A stretch of DNA of 64,000 bases from Hymenopellis radicata (GCA_015501595.1 JADNRX010000008.1:388215-452214); one strand, 5' to 3'; shown: positions 49,747 through 62,306, counted from the first letter of the stretch. Program-made: numbers and translations. Notes: a model not told the origin generated them from the letters alone.

Positions 49747-52303
49747 ATGGACAGATGCAAGTCAAGTGAGCATAGCATGAACTGCTTTCCCCCTTCCATC
49801 ATGCAGACGGCTCTGGACATGGCGAATGCCCGTAAATGCACATCCATCGATGTCCAACGACACGCGACTTTCTGTGGGGTGTGTATATCTTTTGTAACCG
49901 CCGCTCTTTACTAACACGCTCAATAGGTGGCACCGAGGCTTGGCAGAAACGCGAAAAAGATACGCAGCATCTTGGAGCAAGATCCGGTCTTTGACAAGTC
50001 CCAGAGGTTTGCGACCAATACGCGTGATACGTTGTTGATTTATATGGCGATCCAGACACTTTCTAGATCGGACAGAGAGCTTCAAACGCGGATTACGTCT
50101 CATAAACCGCATCAATGAACTCGCAGAGTCCCTAGGCTGGACCCGGGATGAAGTGAATCTGGCCTTCACCATTCTTGACGATCCTCTTCCAGTTGGACTC
50201 CACGACACTGCTTTTGAACCTGTCTTCAACTCTCAAGGTTCTCCCTCCCTCCTTGAGAGATATTCGTCTCTCGCAGCTCACTACGGCATATTTGGATGTT
50301 ACCTCCAAACCGAATTGGGGCACGGGTCAAATGTCGCAGGCTTGGAGACGACAGCGACGTTCGTACCAGAAACTCAAGAATTTGAGATTCACTCTCCGAC
50401 GTTGACGAGCAGCAAGTGGTGGATTGGCGCGTTGGGTAGAATTGCCACGCACGGCGTCCTTCAGGCGAAGCTCATCCTGCCTGGTGGGACGGACGCAGGT
50501 CCGCATCTGTTCTTTATCCAACTGAGGGATATGGGTTAGTGTCACATATCCAACCGTGTTCCTCGCTTATGCGTGCTGCAGACAATCATCAGTTGCTTCC
50601 TGGTATCAGCGCAGGAGATATTGGTTCGTCCGCTCTCCGTCTCCAAAGCGTATATTCACCTTGTAGATACTAGGTCCTAAGGCCATGGCTGGGTACGCGT
50701 CTGTCGACAACGGGTACGCTCGATTCAACCATGTACGCATTCCAAAGGACAATATGCTATCAAAGTTTGCCGGTGTCACACCAGACGGCAAATACGTGAG
50801 GCCACCTCACGCCAAAATGAGTTATGGTGGCGTACGTTCCCTGTACTGTAGATTGATGCGCAGACACTCATTTCCCCCAGATGTTGTACATTCGAGCAGG
50901 GTAAGCTGGGTTAATGCTATCGGGTGCTATCGTACTGAAACGTTGCCAGGATGGTTACTACAGCCGGTTCAATAATAGCGAGAGGTATTTTGTTCAGCGT
51001 TATCACTTCTTCGGGCGCTAAACGACGTCAGCTATCACCATTGCTATTCGCTATACTACTGTTCGCCGGCAAGGCGATAAAGGTCCCGATGGACTAGAAC
51101 GACAAGTGCTCACATACCCTTCGACTTATTATCGGCTGCTTCCCATAATATCGCACGCATATGTTTTCATGTTGATAGGCCGTAACCTCGTTCGTCTGAT
51201 TACTTTTTACCCGCTGTGATAGGTCGCTGATGCACGATGTAGCGGAATGCATTTGCCGATTATTCTGAGCGTCTTGCCGAAGGGAATACATCCCTTCTTG
51301 GAGAAATGCATGCCATCCTGAGCGGACTCAAGTCATACGCTACTACAACTTGCGTGGCTGACATCGAGACCGCTCGCCGGTCGATGGGCGGCCACGGGTT
51401 CAGTGCATTCGCTGGCGTTGGCAAGTTGTACGCGGATAACGTCGCAAGTGTAACGTGAGTACTCCTCGTCGCTCTTTCAGTTCCAGTTATAAACGGTTAT
51501 GTAGATATGAAGGCGAGAACTACGTTCTCGACAAGCAAGTAGTGAGGGCTGTATTGAAGGCCCAGCAGCAGCAACCAACGGCTTCGCCGTCGTTCTCTGG
51601 ATTTCTCCGGCTTCAACAACCCCCTCTTCTCACGCATACTAGCTGGGAAAATCCAGAGACATTGATTCTTCTGCTGGAGTGGCGCGCTGCGGTCTTTGCC
51701 CGAAATATAGACGAAGAGGACGCAGGTGTCGCTCGTCGGCTTTCGATCGCAGTTACCGAAGCATTCATTGCTGTGCAAGTACGTGAGCTGCTGACCACCC
51801 GCACCGTGATGAAAAGCCTGTATCTTCTTGTGCGTTGCCGACTGCTTTCTTACGCATATTCTGACCTGCATCGCAGTATCTTCTATCAACGATCGAATCG
51901 TCACTCGGCGACTTCTTGGAGTTGGGCATCCTGCGGCCGCTACACGCGAAGGAGATCCGGAAGGCGCTGCGGAGGGTTACAGAAGTGGAAATACTACCGG
52001 AGGCTATCGGGCTGACGGATGCCTTTGGGTGGTCAGACTGGGAGTTGGACAGGTGCGGTCTACGCTTGTCTCTTGTGCCGTCCCTAACGAAAGGTTGCTA
52101 GTGCACTTGGGGTGCACGATGGACGGGTGTATGAGGCTCTTTGGGAGAGAACAAAGAGTGAGCCTTTAAATAATGGAGAGGACCATCTGTATAAGGTGCG
52201 TCCCAGTGTTATACGCATATGATACCTAGCCGTGCTCAACTTTATCTGGCAGGATTATATCAAACCCATATTAGCAAGAGGAAGAAGGCTGGTCAAATTG
52301 TGA
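49747..52303 (+). CDS. Acyl-CoA oxidase
   Basis: Peroxisomal flavoenzyme of fatty acid beta-oxidation: makes trans-2-enoyl-CoA and hydrogen peroxide. The exons give SILEQDPVFDKSQR, RTESFKRGLRLINRINELAE, DPLPVGLHDTAFEPVF, then the core GCYLQTELGHGSNVAGLETT, THGVLQAKLILPGG, DIGPKAMAGYASVDNGYARF, HVRIPKDNMLSKFAGVTPDG, and C-terminal YEGENYVLDKQVVRAVLKA and AFGWSDWELDR. The stop TGA is at 52301-52303 after RRLVKL. VKL is not the standard SKL-type peroxisomal signal. The start exon (MDRCKSSEHS..., 49747) is less certain. The junction near 49954-49958 needs one more A in an AAAAA run to keep frame. Roughly ten introns. Otherwise coherent. Confidence 0.88.
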
Positions 52304-52503
52304 ATATACCATTTGATCACTTTGTATATGCACAGCAGTGTAATGTTAAGCCAAGGATTGTACTGACAGAGTAACATGGTGCAGGACCATTGCGGTGAAG
52401 ATAAAGTGCACACAAAAACTCAATGGTATGAAATCTCGGTAGAGATTGAACCGAACTGGAGAAATGCTGTAGCGGAAAGGGAGAGCGAGAGGCGCAAATA
52501 CAT

Positions 52504-52592
52504 GGCAACTTGGCCGAGTGGTCTAAGGCGCTGGAATTAGGTTATCATCCATCCAGTCCTTCGGGGCGTGAGTTCGAACCTCACAGTTGTCA
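52504..52592 (+). tRNA. tRNA-Leu (TAG) with short intron
   Basis: Acceptor stem GGCAACT pairs with AGTTGTC and discriminator A. D-arm GAGTGGTCTAAGGC, T-arm GTGAG/CTCAC with TTCGAAC. Anticodon stem GCTGG/CCAGT holds loop A-T-TAG-G and an intron of about 10 nt (TTATCATCCA) just after position 37. Anticodon TAG means Leu. Long variable arm (CCTTCGGGG), as class II tRNA-Leu has. Confidence 0.92.
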
Positions 52593-52639
52593 TATCGTTT
52601 GTAGCAAAATCTTTTTTGGCCTCCTCTAGGGTGGCTAGG

Positions 52640-53083
52640 GTGGCGCAGTAAACCTCCGGGGGGTGTTAGTAACGGTATTGATACCGATAGGGTTGCGCAG
52701 AATATTCCCCCCCGGTTAATAACATGGGCGGGATATACCCCAATTTGTGGGGTGTTATTAACCGTTATTAACAGTTACTAACCTCCACGTGATGCTGTGT
52801 GGCGCATTTTCTCGTTCCTGCTCAGTTTTTTGACTCGGATGGTGCAGAAAGGGTCAATTTAGGGTTTCTAGCTTATAAATAGCATTTATTGTGGGTCTTT
52901 CACCTGTTCCTGCCTGGTCCCGCCGACACCATGCCCGCCGATCACGTGCCTAAGGGTTATTAACACCCCCCTCCAGCGGGGGTGTTATTAACCCAGTTAA
53001 CTGGTTAAATATCCAATGGCGCGATATTGGGGGTATCCTGCACAACCCAACTCCTCAATGGAGATTAGGGTGGCGCAGTAAAC
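52640..53083. repeat. Putative mobile or repeat element bounded by 15-base direct repeats
   Basis: Exact copies of GGTGGCGCAGTAAAC at 52640-52654 and 53069-53083 bound a 444-bp noncoding stretch that starts 47 bp after tRNA-Leu. Inside are many imperfect GTTATTAAC palindromes (for example near 52765-52790 and 52965-53010) and G/C-rich blocks. No coding frame. It could be a small nonautonomous element or a solo repeat. The same motif occurs at 9304 and partly at 33425, always near tRNA genes. Confidence 0.5.
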
Positions 53084-53458
53084 GTTGAACCGTCGGATTC
53101 GGAGTCTGTGTCTGTGTGGCGCAAGCGCCGCGAGCCTCAACTAAGCTGCTCAATTTCAACTGAAATACGCCCTAAGCACAAGCCGTGCCTTCTACAAAGG
53201 TTCCCCGCCCCGTTGAGAGTCGACATTTACACGCAAATCTGGAGTTTTTAGAAGAGCTACAGTATGAATAATTGTCAAAGTTGCAACTTTCAAGAGCCCG
53301 GGCCTTAAACGATTTCCTGATTGTCCTTGGAAACCCCACTGCCTCCGCCTGACTTGTGGCGGATTTGTTCTTCGCGTACTTCGATTTTGAATAGTTTTGC
53401 ATTGATTGAATGAATACAGAATAACCATAGAGGAAACTAATAAAGAGAGTGTACAACT
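53084..53458. other. Intergenic, nothing recognised
   Basis: About 375 bp after the repeat element and before the 3' end of the secreted protein gene. No gene or motif beyond a further GTGGCGCA match at 53117. Confidence 0.4.
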
Positions 53459-55867
53459 TTAGCCAATAGTATTCGTTGTGACACTCGCCCCAAGACTGGA
53501 AGACACAGTCACCGACTGTGGGGCGGGACGCAGAGACACGACGACCTGGAAGCGATTGTTGCCTTGGGGTGTCATGGCGATTGTCGCAATGTTGGGATTG
53601 GTGGCCTTGGGCTAACGTCAGAGTGCGATCGAGGAAAGGAGAGAAGGAGAGTCACTGACCGACATGAACAAAGTAGAAGAGGCCATGTTGGTCGTCGCGA
53701 TTACAGTCAACAGTCCGCTTCCTCTGCCGCTCTTCCAGGATACTTCCTCTAGCGTGATCTACAGGATGATATCATGAGCTGGGAGAAGCAAGCGGCGAAA
53801 GGAGCAATCGTACCGAGTCAACGACGGCCGAAGGGTTGATGGTGAGGACTACAGTGTCAAAACTTGAGCCTGCAGCGCTGCTCGTCTCGAGTTGGAACAC
53901 AATCGTCGATAAAGTAGCAACGATTGGCGCGATGAACGTCGGGTTGGCGGTGTCAGCTCCAAAGAGAGTAACGTTCACGCCAGAAACCTGTGTCCAGGCA
54001 AAGGTGATGTTTTCAACTATCAAAGCATGTTCAGCAGACGTTCACAATGAACATAAAATCACATACGCGATAACTCATTCTTGATCCCACCGAACAGAGT
54101 AACGTTCTGCTGCGACACAACAGTCGTGTCCGGGCCCGCATTAGCGACTGGAACGAGCGGGTCGACAACAGGGCAGTTGATAATAGCAGGACTTCCAACA
54201 CCCGGCCAGGGATCGAGTTGCCCCACAATCGGGCCCGTCACAGTCTGCGGCACACCCGGAATACCACCCAACCACGGCCCATACCCGTTCGCCAGATGGT
54301 TCAACAAATTAAACTCGTGCGGGATCTGCGGGTCGCCGAAGACAATGAGCTCGGGGAAGAGGTACGAGTCGGGCGGGTAGGGTGAGATGAACTGGCCCGC
54401 GAGGATCCCGTTCGGGGTGGCGACGGTCGCTTGGGACATGCGCACGCCGACTTCGCGCGTGTAGGGCGAGAGGCCGTTGGTGTCGCCGTTGACGCGGAAG
54501 CGCCATTGGCCTTTGCGATCGGTGGGGCGCGGAACGGCTGTTCCCCAGCGACGCTCGGATTCTTCGCCTGTGCAGGGATCGACCTCGACGACGAAGATGG
54601 TGATGGTGGAGGATTCGTCGGTGGTGTACCCTTCAACACGGGTCTGTTCTATTTCGCCGGCGGGGTCTGAAAGAAGAGTTAGCCAAAGGAGAAGGGATAA
54701 ATGAAGTACACCTTACTGCCGTCAATGCCTGCCCGGAGGGCAGTAATCTTGAGATAGGCCGGGCTATTCCCAACCTGTCAGCGCTTCATTCTACTAAAAG
54801 CACAGAGATAGCTTACGATGTCCCAGGGGTCGTATAGATACCCAAATTCGCATCGATGGCATACGCCGCCAGAAGTCGTTCGCCGTTCGCATCTGGAACA
54901 ACTGTTCCACTGTAAATCAGAAAGTCGCCTACTTTGAGGGGTACAAAGAGGTTCGGGTCGGGTTGACCGGCAGCGACGGGCGGAGCAGCGAATGTACTGA
55001 AAGAAACATCAATGAGCGTGAGATAATTGTAAGTACAAAGTGGGTATGAAGACTCACAAGCCAGTAAGTGGTTTCCCGGAGCCGTCGACAGGCCGGTTAT
55101 AGTCAGGGCACAACACATCCAATTCAACAGCGGGATCGACACGAGGAATGCAGACGGGGAATCCGGTGCTCGTAGAGATACTCGGATTGTCGTAATCCGC
55201 GGTCCACAAAGGCCAGTCTCCGTGTACCATACCAAATCGGCCCACTACGGAACATGAGAAGCAAATCGAAGAGTGAAAGCAACTTTCACCGACCAGGATC
55301 ATTGATAACAACCCTATGTCCCGTCGTCAAATCGCCAAACGCGCCATTGATGCGCATTTCGCCTTTTTCATAGTCAATGGCGGTTATGAATCCCTGGTTG
55401 GCGTTGAGGATTTCCTGGAAGATGTACACGATACCCGCGATGAATTGTCCGTTGATGTAGTTGGCGTAGACCTGAACGCGTAATCAGTGTGCGCACCAAC
55501 TGGGCCGAGTTGTATTGTTCACCTCTGTCTCCCAGCTGATCTCTGGCCACAGCGGGAGATTCAACACGCCCTCTTCAGTGAACATCTCACTCCACGCGAC
55601 GGCGGTTAGAGAGGGAGTGTTGACGAGAAGGTTGCGTGGGATGATGAACTCGACGTGGTCGATGGAGAGGGTCCCGCCAGAGAGAATATCCGACGCATTG
55701 TTCAACGTCCCGCTACACGATTATATCAGTCTCATCGCATCTCAAAAGAAGGGAACATACCCAGTGATGAACCCAGTCGTCAAAAACGGCGATGGATCAT
55801 ATGGCAAGGAAGTTATCTGCCCAAGGACAGTAGGAAGGAGCGCGAGTAATGCGCCGAACAAGTGCAT
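53459..55867 (-). CDS. Secreted protein with PKD-like C-terminal domain
   Basis: Start 55867: signal peptide MHLFGALLALLPTVLG, then ITSLPYDPSPFLTTGFITGT. The following exons read SIDHVEFIIPRNLLVNTPSL, GQFIAGIVYIFQEILNANQG, FGMVHGDWPLWTADYDNPS and GVRMSQATVATPNGILAGQF. Near the C-terminus is VPVANAGPDTTVVSQQNVTL, the usual opening of a PKD-like beta-sandwich, then VENITFAWTQVSGVNVTLFG and ATLSTIVFQLETSS. The end is SVTVSSSLGASVTTNTIG, TAA at 53459. TATAAAAG lies about 70 bp upstream of the start. About a dozen exons. The family occurs in other mushrooms as an orphan secreted protein; no enzyme motif is visible. Likely extracellular or wall-associated. Confidence 0.75.
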
Positions 55868-56488
55868 CCTGAGAGAGCGACTAGAAGGAAAGTGGAAGAG
55901 AACGATCCTAATGCTTTCAGAGCCAACATCGGACGCCTTTTATACAGAAATCCTAGGACAATGGATTTTCCATTGACGACGACCATAGTCTTGGCTGGAC
56001 GCAAACCTCATGTAACGAAGGAAAGAGGGACCAAGTAGAAGGACGCGTTTTCGCGCGAGCGTCGCGAAATAAAGATTTTACGTCGCATAACGGTCAGAAG
56101 TACGCACTCCTATCAAGCCTCATTCAGGTATTACGCATCACTGCGACCGTCGTCTCTTGGCATGGCGCGTTATGTACCGTAATGGACCGGTCTGTGAAGA
56201 ATCTTGAGCTGAAAGAACACGACTTGTGGAAAGATGATGATGATGGTGCAGTCAAAAGGTGGCCTTAAACTCCGAAGCTCCCGATGTTCGACGCGTGACA
56301 AGTTCGTAAATGTCCAGATCATATCCAAAAAGCAACTAACAAATACATCGATAGCTTGTCGTATAGCAAATGAACGAGTACGTGTAAATCCTCCTCCTCC
56401 TCCTCCACACTCTCCCAACACCTTGTATATCCACCGGCTCCAAGAAATCGAATCAAAGAAATAATAAGTTACTCTTAAAAACATACTG
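55868..56488. promoter_or_regulatory. Promoter of secreted gene and 3' spacer of membrane gene
   Basis: About 620 bp. Contains the TATAAAAG element at 55937-55944 (minus strand). No other gene is recognisable. Confidence 0.5.
55937..55944 (-). promoter_or_regulatory. TATA box of the PKD-like secreted gene
   Basis: Minus-strand TATAAAAG in CTGTATAAAAGGCGTCC, 70-78 bp before the start at 55867. Confidence 0.65.
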
Positions 56489-58816
56489 TCAACTCCTCGT
56501 CTGCGACGATGAGCGCATATACCCCGCCGCCCTCACCGGCCCAGAAAACAGCATTACCGGATCGCCACGCCCAGGCACACTCTCACTCGATATATTCCTC
56601 GAATGCCGCGAAGAAAATTCCTGCTCTGTACGGGGCGTCAGTGGCGGAGGCGGCGTATACGGCGACTCATTCCGCAATGGCACAAGTATACGCTCGTCCC
56701 GCAGCGGCGACGGATGGTAAGGCGGCGATGAAATCGCGGGTATTTCAAGATCGGTGCTATACCCTGAAATGCGCTCACTCGGAATGGGCTGTGGAACGCC
56801 AAAGTTAGATGTAGATTGATATTGATGGCGGAGGGCGTCGTTAGATGGCCGACGTATGTAAAGTGGGGACGGGGGGTCTATCAGGAGATTGGGGTTCGGT
56901 GAAGATGGTGCCGTGGGGAGCGTATTGCTCGATGCTGCAGCACTGTGATGGATTCCGCTCAGGCCTAGCATGTTATCGTTAGATGCCATCCTAGACACCG
57001 GGCGCCGGGGAGAAGCAGGAGCGGTTGGTGTTGAATATGAGGGTGCTAGTCCTCCGAAGCCTTGCATGCTGTCATCAGAAGCCTGCCGTAACCTCGCCGT
57101 CGAGCGTGACGGTGAGGTGGGAGGTACTGGAGCCGGACTCTGAGGGGCAGGAGGCACACGAGGACGCTGTCAAGGGAAGCATTAATGGAATCATCGAGTT
57201 GGACAAATGCACTCAACACTTACAGATGAATGCGACTTGCTAGCACGCTGTGGAGGTTGCAGCGTCTCCTGTGCTTGCTGCCTATGTGAACTGGGCCCAG
57301 TAGTAGTCGGAGTTTCCCCCGATTCAATCGTGAAATTTTGACCGGAACGAGAGATGAGCATCACATCCGCAGGCGAGTCCCGCGATGGGTAGACATCAGT
57401 GATGAGACGTTCTCTTTCATGACCTGGGTCGAAATGAGCGGGTCTGACCTCATACTCGGAATCACTATCGCTATTAAGCTCCTCTTCGATCACAGGCTCC
57501 GAACGCGTGAGATTAGAGGTTGGAACCTTTGAGGCGTAATTGGCACGAGTAGGATTCCTATAGTTTTGGAGAGTGGAATCACTCCGGTAACGACCGCCAT
57601 GATTGGGCCCATCATCAATGTCGAAAATTGCATCCCCCGACACAGGGCTAAGCCCACGCGGTCTGGTTTTCCAGGGTATAGGAATGGTGCGAGCTAGTCG
57701 GTGGAAAGTGGGACGAATTGAATGGAAGAATGATGGCTCAGCGTTCCTTCGGGCAGGAACAGGTGATGAAGGGAGACGGATGTGCCCACTGCGAGAACGC
57801 GCAGTGTTGGCGTCGCCGACTATCTCGTAGTTGGCGTCCAGTTCCTCGATGTCGTGGTCAATCTCAAAGTCGTCGTCGTTGCTGGGCTGCACCTTATGTC
57901 TCGAGCTGCGGGACAAGAACGAGCTCGTTCCACTAGGCATCCGAGGCAGGCGCAAGGTACGAGGGGGAGGTCTAATGCCGTGTTGGCGACTCCAGACCCG
58001 TCTCCACCGGTAGAGAAAGATAAAGATGGCTACGATGACCACGAGAGAGGAGATGACGGCGACTACTGTAATGATTTGGAACTTTGTCCACTTGTCGTTT
58101 TCAGCGGATGCATCTAAAAAGGACGTGAGTGAGACGAGGCTTATCGAAGAGGACACTGACCGCTGAGGGCCTGGTTGACGTTAAAGGTCGCATTGCCGGC
58201 GGGCATGTCTGCGTAGGCCCACGAGGGGATGTCATATCCGTCAAAGCGCGCAGAGGTGATATGAAAGCCATCGTCCTCGCATTGACTTGTCCAACGATCG
58301 GCAGTCGGGGGCCCCTTGTTGTCCATCACGAGACAAGCAGTGTACAAATTAAAGTACACATTTGTACTGCGAACCGTCAACATCGAACAGCACTCCGCCT
58401 AGCTGACCTACCATGTACAGTTTGAAGACTCCGTCGCCCGCTGCCCGTATAGAGACCGCGACACCAGTCCTACAAATCGCATAATTCAGTGCTCTGCTCG
58501 TCGCCGCAAAGCCGACAACATTCACCTCGCGCCCGTCGCGACGCCCCGCATTCCTTGATGCTGTCCGCCATCTCGCATGGCGTCTGTCCTTGTCCATTGT
58601 TCAGATGGTCCAGCTGCACAAAACCGTGAAATTCTGGCCAGTCATCGGTGCTACGAGCATGAACGTACCCCTCCGTCGTCGTCGTCCTGTAGGACGTAGA
58701 ATTAGCCGGTTCCGTTTCACCGAAAGACAGTCAAGACGTACCGAGGCAGCGACAAGCTGGCAAGAGAGCAGCGCAAGGATGCCCAGGGGAAGGATGGCTC
58801 GTCGCACAATCATCAC
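56489..58816 (-). CDS. Single-pass membrane protein with secreted N-domain
   Basis: Start 58816: signal peptide MMIVRRAILPLGILALLSCQ then LVAAS. The extracellular part reads NVVGFAATSRALNYAICRTG, then ACLVMDNKGPPTADRWTSQC and NATFNVNQALSG. A transmembrane helix follows: IITVVAVISSLVVIVAIFIF (about residues 210-230 by position near 58070). The long cytosolic tail is Ser/Pro/Arg-rich (RLPRMPSGTSSFLSRSS; RRPSNDALRHQYQSTSNFG), ends SSQTRS at 56489 and looks disordered. Agaricomycetes carry many such orphan receptor-like or mucin-like proteins. No kinase or GPCR domain. Function and ligand unknown. Confidence 0.75.
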
Positions 58817-59190
58817 ATATGGGAGCTCGTGGTAGACCTGTCGCGGTCAGGATGAGCAGGAATTGAAAGGACTGCTTTTGCCGCCGATGCATATGGAATT
58901 ACTAGGTGCACAGCCACGATCAAAAGTTCATTCAACTTCACACAGCACGCTCCCAATGTCTGGGACCCGCTTAGGCCTCCATTCAGTCTTTCCGTTGCCT
59001 GCACAAATAGCTAGGATATCTCATGCTCTCAATTTTGCTCCCACATCGAGGCCAAAGCGAAAGATTCCAGAAGCCCCAATCTCGGACGGGATTACGGCAC
59101 TGATTCGACAACCTCAGGTCCTGATTGTGGAATCGGGCTCGGGGGTGTTCAAAAACTTCGTAGCACAAACAGCCAAACAGTCTAGTAAAA
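58817..59190. other. Short intergenic spacer
   Basis: About 375 bp between the start of the membrane protein gene and the 3' end of the next minus-strand gene. A long plus-strand open frame crosses it, but it runs opposite to both genes and looks like a shadow. Confidence 0.4.
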
Positions 59191-60091
59191 TTAACGACGG
59201 TGTTCTTCCGGGAGCCGCTGGCTCGCCTCAACACCGATCCACACCTCCAGCCAATTCCGCCGATCCTTCAGCAGTCTCGGAACAGGCACCAAATCGTACC
59301 CTCTACAGTACGCCCTCAACTGCTCCCCGTCAGCCCCTTCACAGTCTCATAGTCGCTCAGCTCCGGCAACCCATGCTGCTCCAATCATCAACTTCTGCGT
59401 ATACAACACGAACAGCATTGGACACCCACAGTTGGATCACTCGGCATAACCCCATCATGGAACGGGATCAACTTGTACGGAGTGTTATTTCCGTCTCCGC
59501 GTCTCCGATTCATGTCCTGCGATCACAGGTTTCAAGTACTATGGGTGAGAGAGGCGGAAGAAGGCACGCACGCGATAGGAACCGCTGAGCATCGCCACGA
59601 CGAAAGATACCTGCTCATCAATGTCTTCATACTCGACCCACACGTCCATGACCGGCGCCATCCTCAGCCACTGGGGCGCGATGGCGGCTACGCGCGGGTG
59701 CACGGGACGCTGTAAGCGCGCTTGGGCTTCTGCCATCACGCGTCGACGCGCAGCGAGATCGGCGTCATCATCATCATCACTAGCGCTTTCCTGTTCTTCA
59801 TCATCGTCAGAAAGCATCAACTCTTTCACCTCGGGGTCCATCTGCGTTTCATATACTCGCCTGTCACTAATTGGTCGAGGGGAGGGTGATGGTGGATCTG
59901 CATGGACTGAGATTAGATGTAACATTGATGATTTGACGGTACCTACCGTCGACATCAGAGTCCATCGAGTCGTCCGAGTCGAGCGACGGAGTGGCAGAGG
60001 ACGACGCATCCCAGCCGTTCTCGCGCATCCTCGCAGCCACTTTGTCGATCAGGATTTGTTGTTCTTCAACTCCAAGTTCAGTTCGCATCAT
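59191..60091 (-). CDS. Hypothetical protein with acidic middle and conserved-looking C-terminus
   Basis: Start probably ATG 60091 (MMRTELGVEEQQILIDKVAA). A Ser/Asp-rich stretch follows, then PPSPSPRPISDRRVYETQMD, acidic DDDEEQESASDDDDDAD, and a folded-looking part VMDVWVEYEDIDEQVSFVVA, then MLSGSYRVRAFFR. The C-terminal piece reads RAYCRGYDLVPVPRLLKDRR and NWLEVWIGVEASQRLPEEH, stop TAA 59191-59193. The pieces are not in one frame as given: near 59334-59337 adding one G to a GGGG run (coding strand) joins HGLPELSDYETVKG to DGEQLRAYC. Domain not recognised. Nuclear or cytosolic; function unknown. Confidence 0.5.
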
Positions 60092-62306
60092 ACACAGTGA
60101 GGTGGGGAATACAGTGTGTCCATCTGTTATTCGCAGCCATTTTATATAAAAGCCAGTCGCGCATTGTCCTGCAAAGAGCCAGTGGCTTTGTTCTCCTCTC
60201 TGGGCCATGTCTTATTGTACGCTAAGCGACCCTCATCCATTCAATCGATGTTACTCGCTGCGCATTGGCCTACTCTTTTAGGTGTGGCCAAAGGGTCATA
60301 GATCGCTTTGGTGGACAATAGCACTGAGCCATCGTGACCCAAGGACACAGGCCAGGGCCAACGATTAGATTAGATACCGAACGATTCGCGCATGCGCATA
60401 AATCGCGTTTTGTTCCTCCACAATCAAGGAGCAATGCGCCCTGTGTGGAAGGTCTTCCGTTCAATTGCCGACGTCCAAGTCGCTCGTAAAGCACAGCCAC
60501 TCCAGCTCAACGCGCGAAGTGGTGGCGGTGCGAGTACTACTCGAGTCTCGAATTCCGAGAGGGCGAAAAGGAGGTGGAAGATGAATTATGGCAAGTAATT
60601 GAACAATGGTCAGTCCACTTAGACGCTGTAACGAACACATCAGCCGAAGTGGACGTGTATAATATATATGATTCTCTGCCCACGACTCTGCACAGCTGAG
60701 ATTTCTGAGGCTCCCACAAATCGTTCGTCGTGGCAAAGCCTGATCTTATGGTTGATCACACAGGGAGCATTTTCATGTGGCTGAAAATCCCTCACTCACT
60801 CCTGTCTCCGTTAAGCTACATAGATAGCACAAAACACATGTGGATTGCAGACATTGTGGTTTAACGTGAACTCGGGTATCCAGTCCTACTTACTAACAAA
60901 CATCTTAGCTGCCTCTCAGCTACCGTTCTTCCTCCTCCTTCTTGAGTTGATCCAGCACGGTTTAATCATGAAGCCAGTCCGGACAGATATTTGTTCAGCA
61001 TACACTACCACGTAATGAACGACTTGAGAAATGTTGGATGCCAACTTCGCGTGTATGCATGGCGGAGCCTTTTGAGCGCATAACATAATATGGGTGGTTC
61101 TACTCTGAAGGTCCCAACTACACTTGGAAGCTCAGTCAATTTTAGGAAATGGAATAAACCTTTGCCTTTGGGGAAGGCGAACCCATCTCATAGCAAACGT
61201 GTATTGTCATCGTAGATTAAAGAGGCTGAGTGCTAGATGGAGGGTCGAGATTGTCCGCAGCTTTGCTACGGCATCCTTGTGTCCTTCGACCCACTCGTGC
61301 TCTATATTTTTGGCTGTTTTTGGGTTAGCTTCAACTTGAAGTTGAACCACCTGAGCACATTGCTGCGCGTTTCCGTTCTGGTTGCCCTTGGAAAATTTTA
61401 CAAGAACACGAAAGCGGATCGTCGGATGCGCTGGAGCCCCACCTCCATCCTGGTTCCCGTAGAACGACCGCGCGAACTCCGCGAGCTACAGTGACGGATC
61501 ATGTCCTACTCGCCAAGTCGTCACTCCATAGCCGCTGCGCTCCACCGCTCATCGTTTTGATGCACAAATAGAGTTGGTTGGCCAGAGTGGTTACAAGTGG
61601 ACATTCACATCACTGGAATAGCGCCACAGTTTTGGGAAGCGGCAATTTCTTTCTACTGCAAACGTTCGTTGATATCTCGGTGGGAAAGAATAGTTTTCAT
61701 CTGTGGTAGTGGCTGGACTCCGAGAGCAACGGAAGCAAGGAGCGCTCGAGATCGTCTGTATGCTTATCGTGGCGTCATATTCTCTATCAAGAACAAATCC
61801 AGCGCGAGCGCGCGGAAGCAAGCACGTCGTTTGCGAGTTACTTATCTCACAGACGTGTTGAAGGCGCACATGCGTATCATCCAGTTCCGCCGCGGAACGC
61901 TTGAATTTCCATTCTATCACATAGTAATGTTGCTCGTAGCACTTGACAGAAGATTCACGTACTTACTGTGTCGGTGCGGGTGTCGCATTACTTTATAGAG
62001 AAGATTGACGTACCGTGTCACTCTGAAACCTGGGGCGACGGTAACAACTCCAACTTTGGATCCATGGACACTGACTTGAAGGCGACGAATTTCCGTGTAA
62101 GACGCGCTGTGGATCCGCTGTATTTGAAACGATAGGTGCATGTTCTCTCCGACTGCGAACGTGTGGCTGCATTCCGAGCATTCGCATCTATTTTCTAGGT
62201 TAGGGGATGTGTGCTTGGGTATAAAAACCTCGAACTTTGCGCTTTGAGGTCCTCACTTTCGATACCCCAGCAAAACCACCTCGCAATCTATACCACAACC
62301 ACAAAC
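60092..62306. other. Long intergenic region
   Basis: About 2.2 kb. The left part is the promoter of the preceding gene. Short open frames exist (for example 60392-60598 and 61597-61998 plus) without motifs. From about 61990 the sequence is the duplicated upstream region shared with peptide copy B. Confidence 0.45.
62220..62227 (+). promoter_or_regulatory. TATA box of peptide copy C
   Basis: TATAAAAA in GGGTATAAAAACCTCGAACT, 87 bp before the ATG at 62307. The bases after it match the copy B promoter. Confidence 0.7.

Noticed and set aside
52640..53083. CRISPR-like repeat array
   Set aside because: Repeats are not evenly spaced and the organism is a eukaryote; only two exact 15-mers bound the region.
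58863..59588. 241-codon plus-strand open frame
   Set aside because: It runs opposite to the 59191-60091 gene and crosses the spacer; the translation is low in motifs and Ser/Thr/Pro-biased. Shadow frame.
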